64,000 nucleotides of DNA from Megascapheus bottae (GCA_024803745.1 JANJXV010000004.1:41721358-41785357), one strand, 5' to 3'; shown: positions 26,692 to 39,179, counted from the first letter of the stretch. A program made the numbers and translations. The notes: generated by a model not told the origin, from the letters alone.

Positions 26692-26850
26692 TTTAAACTG
26701 TTATTATAAAGGTAATGTATAGAGGGGTTGCCATTTTATAAGTCAGATAATGAGTACACTTCTTTTTGGACAATGACACTCCTTCCCTGTCTCCTAGTTG
26801 TTCCTTCTTGTCCCCATCCACAGTTTTCAGCATAGTTTCTACTGCAGTTT
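26692..26850 (-). mobile_element. LINE-1 3'UTR terminus, diverged
   Basis: Reads 'aaaggtaatgtatagagggg' and continues as the reverse of the 3' end seen at 55400-55490. This is the oldest-looking of the five copies. Confidence 0.55.
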
Positions 26851-26989
26851 TTATTCCTTTGAATAAATACCAAGTGCGATCATTGGCTTATTGGCAGGAG
26901 AACATGTAGTTTTGAAGGAAAGTTTCCTATTGAAGTGGAGGAGTGTGGGGCCTTTGATGTTTATCAACATGCTAATGTGAAACAAATAT

Positions 26990-27070
26990 ACAGACATCAT
27001 AGCTGGACTAGGGGTATGGTTAAAGTGGTAGACTGCCTGTATGGCAAACGCAGGGCCTTGAATCCAAACT
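26990..27070 (+). repeat. ID-like SINE fragment
   Basis: 'ggtatggttaaagtggtaga' and 'gcagggccttgaatccaaac' match an ID head with a diverged B box. Confidence 0.5.
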
Positions 27071-27264
27071 CCAGTGCTGTGTGTTTTAAGTCATTATATT
27101 GGATTGCTCATCTAACACCTGTGAGATTTATGGATGGGTAAGAAAATGGCTGCACTGAAGAAAATTTTTCAACTTCAGCCCTGGCTTGTTCACAGTGATT
27201 GTGATAGGAGCATGATCTGTACGTGGGAAAACTGAAGCCTTTTCCTCTGATGTCAGAGGAATGT

Positions 27265-28445
27265 CAAAAGGATGTATTGTAAGAGGATGTCACCCTCTCC
27301 AATGTTATTTCAAAACAGTGCTTGACTGCTTACAGCAATAGAGCCCGAGAAAGAGATATCAGGTATGAAAATAGAGTAGGAAGAGGTCAAATAGTCCCTG
27401 TTTGCAGATGATAGAATCCTACACAGACCCTAAAGACTCCGCCAAAAACATCTCTTCGATCTGAGAGAAAAAAAAAAAACACTTTTGGCAAAGTAGCAGA
27501 GGCTGAAATTAAGATAGAAAAATAGATAGGCCAATGATGAGAAAGAGATCAAGAAAATAATTGCAATCGTAGTAGCCCCACAGACATTAAATACTTAGGG
27601 GGAAAACCCTTAATTTTGGAAGTAAAAGGCATCTACAATGAAAACTGAATAATACTGAAGAAAGAAGATGGAAAGGCCTCCCATGTTTGTGAAAGACCAG
27701 AATAGTGGAATGACTGTACTACCAAAAATGATCTACAGATTCAATTTGATCCCTTATAGAAAATCTCACATTTTACAAAAATCTATTCAAAATGAATCAA
27801 AGAACTTTAAGACATGAAACTAGTATAGGTAAGGCTAGATATAAGACTTGAACATGTAAGAGCAAACAATTTCTGAATAAGTCTCCAATAACTAAGGAAA
27901 CTACTTAGCAAAATAAGATTACATCAGATTAGAAATCTTCTTCCCACCAAAATGAAGAACAAACTACAGGCTGACAAAAAAAATCTTTGCGAATTTACTC
28001 AAATAAATTAGTAATACCCAAACCATAGTTAAGAGCTAGAATGAAAACATCAAAAAATAATCCAATGTGTAGGCCAGGAGTTTGGCCTAGTGGTAGAGTG
28101 CTTGCCTAGCATGCACGGAGACCTGGGTTTGTTCCTCAGTACCACATACATAGAAAAGCCAGAAGTGCGGTGGCTCAAGTGGTAGAGCACTAGCACTGAG
28201 GAAAAAGTCCAAGGACAGTGCTCAGGCCCTAAGTTCAGTCCCAAGGACTGGCAAAAAAGAAAAGAAAAGAATAATAATCCAATTAATAAATGGCAAATTA
28301 GTTTTCAAAAATCTACAAATGGTGAAAAAATCCATAAAGGTTCACCATCCTTAGCTATAAAGGAAATGCAAATCAAATTGACAATGAGACTTCATCTCAC
28401 CTTGGTCAGAATAGTTATCAAGAAAGCAAACAATAACTCTGCAGT
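27265..28445 (+). mobile_element. LINE-1 ORF2 fragment, degraded, interrupted by a SINE
   Basis: Reverse-transcriptase region landmarks are visible. TTTGCAGATGAT at 27401-27412 encodes a FADD box in place of the usual F/YADD, preceded by 'agtccctg' and followed by 'accctaaagactccgccaaa'. The sequence is riddled with stops and deletions. It is interrupted by the IDL-Geo at 28067-28272 and resumes with 'ctataaaggaaatgcaaatc' (about 28355). Confidence 0.85.
28067..28260 (+). repeat. IDL-Geo SINE inside LINE-1, with target-site duplication
   Basis: Full element from 'ggccaggagtttggcctagt' (about 28072) to 'aaggactggc' and an A-rich tail. The 11 bp direct repeat aataatccaat lies at 28056-28066 and 28273-28283. 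Confidence 0.9.
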
Positions 28446-28850
28446 ACAAAGATCATGGTCAGAAGCTTATCTAGGCAGTAAAGTGAGACTCATCTTCAAT
28501 TAACCACCATAAAGCCAGAAATAGTGCTGCAAATGTTTAATATTTTTAAATTTTTTAATCATTTCAGAGAAGGAATGCGAACAAAGTTGCTGGGACTTTT
28601 TTGCTTTGCTTTTTTGTTAATGATGTATAGGCTTGAACTCAGGACCTGGGCACTGTCCTGTACTTTTTCGCTCAAGCCTACTAGCACTCTACTACTTGAG
28701 CCCTGGCTCAACTTGCAACTTTTTGGTCGTTAATTGGAGATCCGAATCTCGTGAACACACTTTCCTGCTCAGGGTGACTTCAAACCGCAATCCTCAGACC
28801 TGGGTCTCTTAAATAGCTAGGACACAAGCGTGGATCAGCAGCACCTCGCA
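28446..28850. repeat. 7SL-Geo fragment (+) and a 7SL-Geo copy (-)
   Basis: A + fragment at 28446-28530 ('catcttcaattaaccaccat'). A reversed copy at 28605-28850 runs from 'aggcttgaactcaggacctg' to 'aaatagctaggacacaagcg'. Confidence 0.75.
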
Positions 28851-28857
28851 GTTAAAG

Positions 28858-28858
<1 letters not shown>

Positions 28859-28904
<46 letters not shown>
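28859..28904. repeat. (GT)n microsatellite
   Basis: Pure GT repeat of about 23 units next to the 5' (head) end of a reversed SINE. Confidence 0.95.
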
Positions 28905-28908
<4 letters not shown>

Positions 28909-30299
28909 AAGATGAGTGCTAAGACCACCTCCCTTAGTTCAACTAATCACACACCAAACTACCTTCATAGGGGCTAAAAAGCTAGCTGAAAAATTACAGC
29001 ATCTGCATTTAGTATAGCAAAAAGAAAAAGACACATTGAAGGAGGCAAGAAGAGAAGAATTGCCAGCACTAGCATGGAGAGAGATGTTTCCCACATAGGA
29101 GAGCAAATTAGGCCTTTCATTTGAAACTCAGTGACAGCCCCACTATAGTGAATCCCAGTGTTAGGCAGAGCAGCAAACCTGAACTTCCAAGTGACACTAC
29201 AGACCAAATCACTGGAACTCAGACTAGGTGGCTACCACTACCAGCCTCCTCCAAACTCAGGTGGCAAAGACTCTACCCAGTAGGGAGCAAAGCATGAGAA
29301 CAGCACAGGACTTTGCTTTGGAGTTTAGTACTAGGCTTGCCATCATGGGACTTAGCACTGCAGAAAGTAAGAGTCATCACAGCCAGCTCAAAGCCAACAG
29401 GTGGCTCTTCTAAACCTGCCCTGGTGCCCAGCAGAGGCTAACGTGACAATAGGATGGACTGCAGTTTTTGGTCAACATTCTTATCAGCCTTAGAGACAGC
29501 ATGAGTGTTCAACTGGCAGACTGCATAAGTCCTTGCAGTTGTGAGACTCAGGTGTGAGCCAGCTAAGGATATTCAGTGTAGGAATTTCCCTTCCTCAGTT
29601 ATCAGGCTGGCAAACCTAATACTCAGCAGAACCTAACAGCACCCATCCTTAGGCTAATGACCATTAATTGTGCCTCTGGAACCACTTCGATGCCAAGTGG
29701 ACATACATGGCTCAACTCCATTAGATACTCTTTACATGCCTATGGCATCACCTGTGGCTAGTGCAATGAGCTTTTGCCACAAATCCATCCTTGCCTTAGG
29801 GCAGCTCACTGCAGCATAGCTCATGGCTACACTGATCCCAGACGGCTGTGGGTTCAGAATATATCTCAAGGTTATGGCATTGTTGGACAAAGGGGTGTCA
29901 TAGGAATCAGGGGCAGAATCAGCAGTGTCTTATTACAGGGTGGCGTCTTATTACAGGTAACCTCAGCCTGAGAGAAACAATCAAGAAGATGGTCTATTCC
30001 TTATAGGTACGTTTATGCTTCATGTTGCACAACACACTACAGATTTGGAACAAACCTGGACTTGGATGACCTTCTACTGCTGAAACACTGACAACACACC
30101 CACAAAAAACTTGCAGCAAGCCTGGCCTGAGAGTGCCATCTAGTGCTAAAAAGTAGAAGTGGCTACAGGCATAGATTAAAATAATTGCTTTAGAATTTCT
30201 AGAAATACAGGCACAAAGCCATATTAGGAAGACTGAAATAGACACCAAAACCTCCATGTCCATATGATGTCACACACCTTCAAGTATAAGCATTTCAGG
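28905..30299. other. Intergenic, possible upstream part of an old LINE-1
   Basis: No gene signal. The sequence leads continuously into the LINE-1 5'-type region at 30300 and may be its diverged 5'UTR, but I cannot match it directly. Confidence 0.3.
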
Positions 30300-31600
30300 A
30301 AACCATCTGAGGTGCCAAAAATTGACAATAGCTAGGATGGATAAATTCTTTAGTGGACAATTCAAATGGCTGCTTTAAAGAAAATTCATCAAGAATTACT
30401 TAGCATTCCAGCAGAGAAATTTAAAAGCAAGATGGAAACAGTTAAGAGCAAAATCAAATCCTCAAGCTGACATGTATACTAAGCAAAAACTAAAATGTAA
30501 CAAAAGGCATTTTTTACAGGACAGATTGCATAGAAGAAAGAATTAGTGAGCTTGAAGACAGATTATTTGAAAATACACAGAGAAGAAGAACAAAGAATGA
30601 AGAAGGCTGACAGGAACTTTGGAGCAGTAATAAACAAGATTTAAAAGTGAATATCTGGGCTACTAAAATTCAAGAGGATCTTGGGAATGCCAAAGAGTGA
30701 AGCATATAAATAGCAAGGTACAATAAAGTAAAATTTAGAATTCAATCTGATTTTAACTCAGTCAAGTCTACCCCAATATATATTATATTTAAGGCCTCAT
30801 AGTAAAAGAAAAATAGAATAATTTCAAGACATCAGGAAAGAGTGAACTATATATATGTAAAACATATAACATAAACATATATATCTCAATTTGTCTAACA
30901 ATAGTTAGTGATCTTATAGACCAGAAGGGCAGAATATTTTCACAGGACTAAGGGAAAAGAACAAAAGCAAAACATTGCCAACCAAGAATATTCTACACAA
31001 CAAACTATCCTTTTAAAGGATAAAGGGATAATTTAAAAGAGATAAAGACATGCACAAACAGTAGTCAAGAGTATATATCTCCACCATTCCTGTATTATTG
31101 AAAGCATTAATTAGAGTCCTTCCAAGTGAAAGGAAAAGCATTAGTAAGGAGACAACAATAATAACTGCTAAGTATAATTATTCAGACTTAATACAAATGC
31201 TAATATTGAAAGCATCGTGCACAAGTCATCCTTGTCTTTACTATGAAGATAAAAATATGAAACAGTTAAATCAATAATTACAATGTTAACAGCTGGGTAA
31301 GAAGTTTCAATTAGTATATTATCGGTTTCTTTTAGCTCTTATCTTTACAGCCATGTTAAGTTGCTATCATTTCAAAATTTCTTGTTATAACCAAAATGGG
31401 TTTTTTGTAAGTCAAAGGGGGTTTTAATTTTGTAAGTCTAACAGCAACCGTAAAGCAAAAAAAAAAAAGAAACAAATGAAAAAATCCAAAGGAAACAGTA
31501 ACTCCTGACTGGAGAAGTGCAATCTGAAATCACATTAAGATGTCAAACAACCTCAACAATTAAAACTATAAAAATCGGTAGAAGGAAGTTGGAGAAGATA
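30300..31600 (+). mobile_element. LINE-1 5'-region-like sequence, old
   Basis: Several words resemble the 5' regions of old mammalian LINE-1 subfamilies: 'gaaagaattagtgagcttga' (about 30537), 'cttatagaccagaagggcag' (about 30913), 'gccaaccaagaatattctac' (about 30977), 'tatccttttaaaggataaag' (about 31006). No intact frame remains. Confidence 0.6.
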
Positions 31601-31609
31601 CAAGAAGTA

Positions 31610-31700
31610 TCTTGTATCTGGGTGCTAAAGGACAGCACCCAGGCCCTCAGATAAAGCCTCACTACTGGTACACCCACCCCCCACACACACACACAAATGG
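31610..31700 (+). repeat. Geo-type SINE end with short CA tail
   Basis: 'aaggacagcacccaggccct' followed by a C/CA-rich tail. Confidence 0.5.
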
Positions 31701-31872
31701 GGAAATTCTGAAACATATTTATAGGCTAGCCATTCTTAAAAACAGTTTATACTATTTATTTTACTTTTATCAGTTACATAATTTAAGAACAAAATAGGAT
31801 GACATATTATTGCCTCTAATAAAATCAAGTGCAATTTAAGACTCCAAAAAAAAAAAAGAAAAGAAAGACCAA

Positions 31873-33000
31873 CCATGCTCTGGATTGGCAGAATTTTGTG
31901 AAAATGGCAATAACTGCCCAACGCAATCTACAAACTCAGTTGAATACCTATCAAAATCCCAACATCATTCTTCACTGAGAAAGAGAACAATCCAAAAATT
32001 TGTGTAGAATCTGAAAAGATCCCAAATTTCTAAAGCAATTCTGAGCAGAAGTAGTGCTAGAGGCATAATGAAACTAAACTTCAAACTCTAATACAGAGCT
32101 ATAGTATGAAAACAGCTTGGTACTGGCACAAAAACAGGCCTGAGGACCCAGAAATACAACCATACCCATCTAATATTCAATAAGGCAGTAAAATAATAGG
32201 CTGGAAGGCAGCATCTTCAACTAGTGGTGCACATGTAGAAAATTGAAACTGGAACCAGATCTACACCCTTACACCACTATTGATTCCAAATGGGTCACAT
32301 ACCCCAATGTAAGACCTGAAACCATCAAACCATTTCAGGAAGGGGGAGAAATGTTAGATCTCCTTGGCATCTTTCCCAATAAAGATCCAGAAGTGCAGAA
32401 CATTTTTAAAAAAGAGTTGTATAAAGTGGACTGTGTCAAACTAAAATGTTTCTGCATGGCAAAGGATAGAGCTAACAACCAGCCTATAGAATGGGCAAAT
32501 TTTGTTAGCTATACATTAGATAATGGTCTACTATCCAAAATACCAGAGTTTAAATATACAGAGTTTTAAAAACTAAACTCTCAGAGAATTAACAACCCAA
32601 TCAAATAATTAATGGACTAACAAGCTAAAAGCAGACTTATCAGAAGAAGTAGTAAAATTAGCCAACAAACGTTTGAAGAACTGTTCAATATCTCTGGCCA
32701 TAAAGGAAATGCATAACAAAAAAAAACACTAAGGTTCCACCACACCCTAATTAGAATGTCCACTATCAAGAATATAAATAACAGTTGCTGGTATGGATGT
32801 GGACAAAAGGAAAGCTCTTTGAATGACCAATGCATCCAGCTCTTTTTACAGGCATTTAATAACATCATACATGCACCGTTGAGACACCCTGACAAAATAA
32901 AACTTTTAAATAATGGTGTTGAAAACTTAGGTACAGATAGCAATGAAGGAGCAAGATACAAGAAGAGCTTACATTCTAAGTGTCTTTTGGGTCGTCGATA
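31873..33000 (+). mobile_element. LINE-1 ORF2 C-terminal fragment
   Basis: Landmarks run in order: 'aatacctatcaaaatcccaa' (31942), 'tatgaaaacagcttggtact' (32104), 'caccactattgattccaaat' (32272), and a 108-codon stretch of the ORF2 C-terminal region still open at 32243-32569. After that it is frameshifted and has stops. The copy is a pseudo-element with no coding capacity. Confidence 0.85.
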
Positions 33001-33269
33001 GTAGGAACACCAGCACAAGTTTACAAATGATTGTAGGTAAGTCTGTAGAAGTCTCTCCAGCTATCAAGACAATAGCTCAAATGGAAGAATGGTTGCTAGC
33101 CAGGGTCAGGCCCCTAACTTCAACACACCAGTACTATCTCCCAGCCCTGCCCACTCAAAACTATAGAACAAGAGGGAATGCATTCCCAAACTCAAATGGT
33201 CAGAACGCTATTTTTCATTGTCAAATACTCTACCTATTTGAGTGCTCTAATTCATGCTTGAGAATATTC

Positions 33270-34130
33270 TGCCAATTTTATTTGATTTAATTAGTTATCT
33301 TCCTGACACTTCCACTTCATTCTTGTCACCTGTGCCAAAATCATCAAGAGCAATATGATAGCTGTTTTTCTGTACTAGAAAGGAAGTCCACACTGTTGTA
33401 CTGTTTGCTGACACAATAACAGGCCGCAGCACATGCCAAGAAGTAGCCTAAATGTTTAATGAAGCAGGAAAGTCATCCTTCAGTTGCGATGGCAGACCCA
33501 CTAGACAGTCTGAAAAGATCACCTTGGTTTGTTTTAAACTGGGGATAGGTTGCTGAATATTTAATGGCTGTCACAGTATTCAGCTCTGTGAGGGGCCAAG
33601 CAACGGTCAGGTCATGGCTGCCTGCTGTTCCTGCAATTTTCCATTCCCACTGGCTTATTAAAGCCAGGAGGTAGAAGGTCAAATCAAGACAGTCCTTAAC
33701 AACACCTTCCATAGCACTGTATAATTGGAATTTAACGTGGGATTTGGTGATAGGCCTCTCCAGTGTTGAGTGACATCTGCTTTACCGAGTCCATAGCTTG
33801 AAATGTTAATCTCATCCTCAAACATCCTCACGTACCAGGGCCAATGTTGATTCTGGATTCTCTTCGGCCAGTCAATGCCTAACACTAAGCATGCAATGAA
33901 GAGCAGCTACAGTGCCCCTCACATTTGTTTTTCCCCAGGAAGGAAGCATTTCCTCTCCAGCAAACTTCCCCTTCAAGTCTGACGGGTGACAATTGCCACA
34001 TGCTTATATTCCTGATGGATGACAGCTGAAAAATGAACATCTGATGCTTTCAGCGCCTGAATGGATGGAAGCTCTGTGGTATGAAGAGACACACATAGGC
34101 CTTATGGTTGGCAACCCACCGTGCTAGCCC
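33270..34130 (-). pseudogene. Probable processed pseudogene, parent not recognised
   Basis: On the minus strand, protein-like segments occur in successive frames without introns: a piece containing ELPSIQALKASDVHF (about 34050), one with PKRIQNQHWPWYVRMFEDE (33850-33790), one with EGVVKDCLDLTFYLLALISQ (33710-33650), and one ending NSYHIALDDFGTGDK (about 33360-33310) before a stop. Moving between them needs frameshifts, and in-frame stops are present. An AATAAA on the minus strand (about 33280) lies just past the last segment. This pattern fits a decayed retrocopy. I could not identify the parent protein. Confidence 0.45.
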
Positions 34131-34204
34131 CAAGGGGAGGTCCTGATCAATTTATTTTTATTTATTTATTTTTTTTTTAGTAAGGATATTTTTATTTATT
34201 TATT

Positions 34205-34400
34205 TATTTTTTTGCCAGTCTTGGGCTTGAGCTCAGGGCCTGAGCACTGTCCTTGGACTTTCTCAAGGCTAGAGCTCTACCACTTGAGCCTCAGCACCAC
34301 TTCCGGCTTTTTTTTCTATGTATGTGGTACCATGGAATCGAACCCGGGTCTTCGTGCATGCTAGGCAAGCACTTTAACCACTAGGCCAAACTCCCGGCCA
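34205..34400 (-). repeat. IDL-Geo SINE with target-site duplication
   Basis: Reversed full copy from 'ttttgccagtcttgggcttg' to 'ccaaactcccggcca'. Flanks tcctgatcaattta (34140-34153) and tcctaatcgattta (34402-34415) match at 12 of 14 positions. Confidence 0.88.
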
Positions 34401-34404
34401 GTTC

Positions 34405-34930
34405 CTAATCGATTTAACAAGTATGAATTTTAAAGGTAATTACCAAAAATAGCAAGAAAGTGAAGAGCGTTCTTTATGTTTTGACTTATGTCGCCATGGT
34501 TTTATTATTATCATTAGTCTAGTGACATGCAAACACATACGCATGTGCATGCCTTCCTGACCCATTGTCATAAGACACTTCTTTTCAGGACCATTGGTAA
34601 AGTTATATCGTTCTCTTAGTTCTTAGACTTTTATCCATCCAGATAGCACTCAGCCAGGTGTAATGTAATTATCTGGAGCAGGACTAAAGAAATATGAGAA
34701 GCATCTCTGACCATGGAAATAGCTTTACCAGTCACTATTTGGCCACTCATCTTGATACAATAAACACTCAACAAAGACTTACATAACTTTTTCATTTCTG
34801 CTTCCTTTTCAGGCTTGGTGCTTCTTTATTCAGCATGAAATATCCCTCTTGTCTTGGGACCTGTAGGAAGCCTTTTTTATTCATTAGTATTTGCCTCTTG
34901 GTGTTATTGCCCAGTCACCTCCATAAATTG
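34405..34930. other. Intergenic, nothing clear
   Basis: No repeat or gene recognised. Confidence 0.4.
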
Positions 34931-34934
34931 AAAA

Positions 34935-35250
34935 TCCTAGCTGGGTTTCAGTGCCTAACTGTACTCATAGCTACTTGGGAGGCTAGGAATAGATGAACTG
35001 CAGTTCAAGGACAGCCTGTGTAGAAAAGTCTACAAGATCTTATTGCACCCATAGCTGGGTCAAGTGGTATGCATCTGTCATCCCAGCAACAGTAGAAATC
35101 CTAGAAGAGGTAGATCTCAGTCTAAGCACATGCCTATACAGGAAATTAAGCCCTATATCAAAAATAATCAGTGAAAAGGGGTCTAGAGGCATGGCACAAG
35201 TATGGAGTGCCTGCCGAGCAAGCATAGGGCTGAGTTTAAAACCCTGATAT
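34935..35250 (+). repeat. Composite SINE: two 7SL-like units plus ID-like unit
   Basis: Unit 1 is at about 34935-35045 ('ctactgtactcatagctact'-like). Unit 2 is at about 35050-35170 ('ctgggtcaagtggtatgcat', 'ctgtcatcccagcaacagta'). The ID-like end is at about 35175-35250 ('gagtgcctgccgagcaagca'). Confidence 0.65.
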
Positions 35251-35304
35251 CATTTTTTTTTAATCCATAGGCATAGTTCAGTTAAAGGGCCAGTCAAAAC
35301 TATA

Positions 35305-35645
35305 CTGGTTGCCAGGTATGATGGCTCAAGTCTGTAATTTACCTGCTTGGAAGACATTGGAGAATCGCAGCTTGATATCAACCCAGCAGAAAGTTTTAGA
35401 GACTCCAGCTGGCCTAATGTCTGAGTACATAGCACATGTACCCATGGCACATGCCTATTATCCCAACTACTGGGGACAACTACTGGGGAAACATAATGAG
35501 TGCACACAGCAGTGTGAATACAGGAAAGCACAGGTGGAAAGATATTAGCCCAAGCTGGCCTAGACTTAAAGTTAGATCCTACCTCCAAATGCAAAAAGAA
35601 GAGGGGACTGGAGGCATGCCCAAGTTTTCTTCCCTATCATTTCTT
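35305..35645 (+). repeat. Second composite SINE of the same layout
   Basis: Unit 1 starts 'gttgccaggtatgatggctc'. Unit 2 starts at about 35440 ('ccatggcacatgcctattat'), with 'cccaagctggcctagactta' before a short ID-like end. It lies just 55 bases after the previous copy. Confidence 0.6.
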
Positions 35646-35649
35646 TGCT

Positions 35650-36365
35650 AGTAGACAATTCACTACAACTCAATCTTTCTCTAATACATTATTTCCTAGG
35701 GCATCTCCAGTCCATTCTTTGTTTGTAACACAGACAAGTTTCAACAATGATTTATGACCAGGAAAATAAAATTCAAATGAAAACAAATGTTGACAAATAG
35801 AGGCATTAAGGTTCATTTTGGCAAACTAACATTTACAGATAACCACAAAAGCTATTAGACTTACACGACTTACACTCAGGTATCACACTTCCTGTTGAGA
35901 GACTGGACAAAGGGATTTGTATTTCTTTGCATCAGTTCTGGAAGGTGTGATCCTTGTCACCTCTCACACAATATCAAACCCGCTAAATCTCCATTCTGAG
36001 GCTCACTGTAAAGATATTTAATATTGTTGTCATCTAAGCCTTTTTCTCGGTCCAAAAGTAGATTCTCTTGTGCCAAAGGGAGCATTGCATGAAAATAGTG
36101 TTAACTACATGGTAGACTTCTCCAATAAAAGACCTGTGTCCTATCTAACAAAGGGTTGACTGTAGGGCCACAAAGTACAAGATAAGCCTGGAGAATCTCA
36201 GTATGAGAAGAGACAGAAGTGTTCCAACAGCAAAAAAGAGATGAGGTATATCAAGAAGACAGAGGAGCAAGCCTGAAAGAGCTTCCAGCTAGAACAATTT
36301 GATCAATAAAACAAATAACACAACATTGGATTATGACTCCAAGTTATCTATGGGCCTGTGAGGAT
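35650..36365. other. Intergenic, nothing clear
   Basis: No gene or recognised repeat. Confidence 0.4.
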
Positions 36366-36369
36366 ATGA

Positions 36370-36995
36370 ATAAATTATTGAAAACAAATTTGGGAGAGAC
36401 GTCTTCTTCCCAAAGAACTCCAAATAATTCATGTAGATACTCCACCCTGGAGGCCAAGCTTAATCCTCTCCCACTTTGACTTAGTTTCATCAAATGATAG
36501 ACATGGCTGAGAGAGGGGAGTGGCAGAAACCTTAAAGTGGAGAAATTGAACCAACACTATCTGGACCAGCTGATCAAGGTTGGTATCATCAGTTATAAAT
36601 TTATTGCACACTCAGCTTGGTGTGGTATGATGAGAATGGCCCCATAGCAGACAATTCCTAAAATGAGAAGTGATTTGCTATTATCTACTACTCTTCAAAG
36701 CTGTCAAGGTCATGAAAGACAAGCAAATACTGAGAAACCAGAGGAGAGAAAGGGAGACAGTACAATTGCATGCCATGTGGTATCTTAGGATCTTGAAACA
36801 AAGAGGTATACTACTCAGAAATGCCAATGGAGTCTTATTAAAATCTGCAATGTAGTTAGTAGTATCCTGCTATTAGTTTCTTAGTTTTGACAACTATGTT
36901 ATGGCTACATAAGATGATAATGTTAGAGGAAACAGATGAAGAGTGTCTAGGAACTCTCACTGTATTTGCAGTTTTCTATAAATCTAAAAGTTAAA
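36370..36995 (+). mobile_element. Ancient mammalian retroelement 3' region (old L1-like)
   Basis: Words such as 'aagctgtcaaggtcatgaaa' (about 36698), 'agtttcttagttttgacaac' (about 36874), 'aggaactctcactgtatttg' (36950) and 'ttttctataaatctaaaagt' (36971) match a very common old mammalian interspersed repeat. I associate it with old L1 3'UTRs, but the exact family name is uncertain. Confidence 0.5.
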
Positions 36996-37132
36996 ACTTT
37001 TAGCAACACGCACAAATAGTAAGTCTCCACTCTATCTCTGGTTTCATTTTCTATGTTTTTAGCTGTTAGTATCATTTTAACTAAAAATTTTCAGAAGGAA
37101 ATAATTCATGGGTGTTTTTTTTTTAATTTTGT

Positions 37133-37323
37133 TTTGTTGGTCATGGGGCTTGAACTTTGGGCCTGGGAGCTGTCCCTGAGCTCAAGGCTAGTGCTCTACT
37201 ACTTTGAGCCATAGCAACACTTCTGGTTTTCTGGTGATTAATTGGAAGTCTTGAATCATGATCCTCAGATCTCAGCCTCCTGAGTAGCTAGGATTATAAG
37301 TGTGAGCCACCAGCACCCGGCTG
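37133..37323 (-). repeat. 7SL-Geo SINE
   Basis: Reversed, well preserved: 'catggggcttgaactttggg', 'ggttttctggtgattaattg', 'cagatctcagcctcctgagt', end 'gccaccagcacccggct'. Confidence 0.9.
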
Positions 37324-37324
37324 A

Positions 37325-38480
37325 TTCATGTTTTAAGTTGCCTCATGTTCTGAAGGTTATTTGAACCAAGGGCTATGATACTATGACAGTAGCTGACAGC
37401 TGAAATGGCTGGTTGAAAGACTAACTTGGATATGTAGTATAGCTAGTCTGGACAAAAGAAAATGCTTCAAATCCTGGATAGGACAGCAGGCAATTTCATA
37501 CTGCTCAAAACTTCTTCCCAGAATTCATGAAGAAAGTCAGTAGCAACAACACATAGGCATCATGTCATCTCACATCATCACAAGAAACCAAATACAGATA
37601 GATTCCTTGAGAGAGAAAGACCCCATTCACAGAAATTTGGTGACAGTATGCTGTCTGTTCTCTTTCATTATGCATTTTTTACTATTAATCTCTGTGTGGA
37701 GATTATAAATTAACCTTTAATCACATGGAGAGACATGGTATATACTGGGTTGGATACTGTCTGTGGTTTCAAGTATTACTGGAGTTCTTGGGATGCATTC
37801 CTCTCAGATATGGGGGGCCATTCTGTGTACATGTTGCCGTGGCACTAACTTGAGCAAACTGAAGTCCTCACAAGAAAGCAAATCTTCTCTCTGTTCTGAT
37901 GTTTTTTCTCTTATTCTGAATTTGCTTTGCCTGGAAGCTGAAATTTGAGACCTTAAAATCCATCAGAATAAGTGGATCTGGACAAGAGCCCTCTCCTCAT
38001 GAACTGAGTATTATGGGAAACACTTTCAACCCCATGGGCAGAGTGTGTGTTGCTATAGGGAGGCACCCAGCAAAGAGGAGCAAGAAGGAGTCAGCGCTTC
38101 AGAAGGTTTTCCCTCAGCCTTTTGTAATTGAGAGTTGGTTTCAGTCTGGTAATTCAGCATCAACGAAACCACAAAGGACCAAGCAGCCTGCAACATTAAG
38201 ACTTGCTAGCAAATATGTTACTTAAAGCTATTAATGCTTCTCAGTTGTGATCTTTGGTAACTACTTCTACATCACAACATCATGTACATTTTTTCACTTC
38301 AGTTCTTCCTTAAGCCCCCTTGCAAACTACAGCCTATCTGGATTAGTTTTATCTGCAAAATAAACATTTGTGGAGAACTATTTTAAAACATTTCGATCAT
38401 TTCCTTACTGAACATATATTTAAACAAATAAAATTTCCCTTTTTCTCATGAGAAAACTTAACTCATATCAAGACTACCTT
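37325..38480. other. Intergenic, nothing clear
   Basis: The short frames at 37763 and 38013 show no family resemblance. Confidence 0.4.
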
Positions 38481-38484
38481 AACT

Positions 38485-38722
38485 TTATTTTTGGTCAGTC
38501 ACAGGGCTTGAACTCAGGGCCTGGGCTCTATCCCTCAGCTCTTTTTGCTCAAGACTAACATTTAAATACTTGGAGCCACAGCTTCACTTCCGGGTTTCTC
38601 GGGGTTCACTGGAAATAAATGTCTCTCTGCCTTTCCTGCCCAAGCTAGTTTTGAACTGTAATAATCAGATCTCAGCCTCCTGAGTTACTAGGATTACAGG
38701 TATGAGCTACCAGCTCCGGGCT
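38485..38722 (-). repeat. 7SL-Geo SINE
   Basis: Reversed: 'cacagggcttgaactcaggg', 'ggagccacagcttcacttcc', 'gatctcagcctcctgagtta', end 'ccagctccgggct'. Confidence 0.88.
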
Positions 38723-39179
38723 TCTAACTTATTAGTATATATTCACAGCATGCTTTCATTTATCTAAGTTCATCCTTATGATAGTCTTTTAGGGCTGACA
38801 CCCTCACACAAGTTGGTGGAATCTCAGTAGTAAATGGGGGACTAGAAGAGACTAGAATAGGAGGGACTGGAATTAGAACAGAACCCATTCTAAGGCAAAG
38901 TCCTTGGAGGAAAAACTCACATTCCAGAGAAAGGATGGGCTGGGCCTGGCCTGGGCCAGGTGACATCTGGACAAGTGAATGGTAGTAAAGGGCAGGCAGG
39001 ATCCTAGAAAACCCCAGGTGGTGACTAAGGGGGGGAAAAGAGAGAGGGAAGGCAGGAGAAATGGAGGAAGGGATAGAGGGAGAAGATGAATCCCATCACC
39101 AGTTACAGCAAGCTTCTGAGCCAGGATAGAATATTTACCAGAGCCACGGAGAGTTCCTTGACAGGAGTATTCTTATGTA

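Noticed and set aside
28067..28260. tRNA gene candidate, suggested by A and B box motifs (and at every IDL-Geo copy)
   Set aside because: The motifs belong to the ID-like head of the SINE. The sequence continues into the Geo monomer and an A tail, and does not fold as a mature tRNA.
32243..32569. A 108-codon frame that looks like a small protein gene
   Set aside because: It is a surviving piece of LINE-1 ORF2 C-terminal region inside a decayed element.
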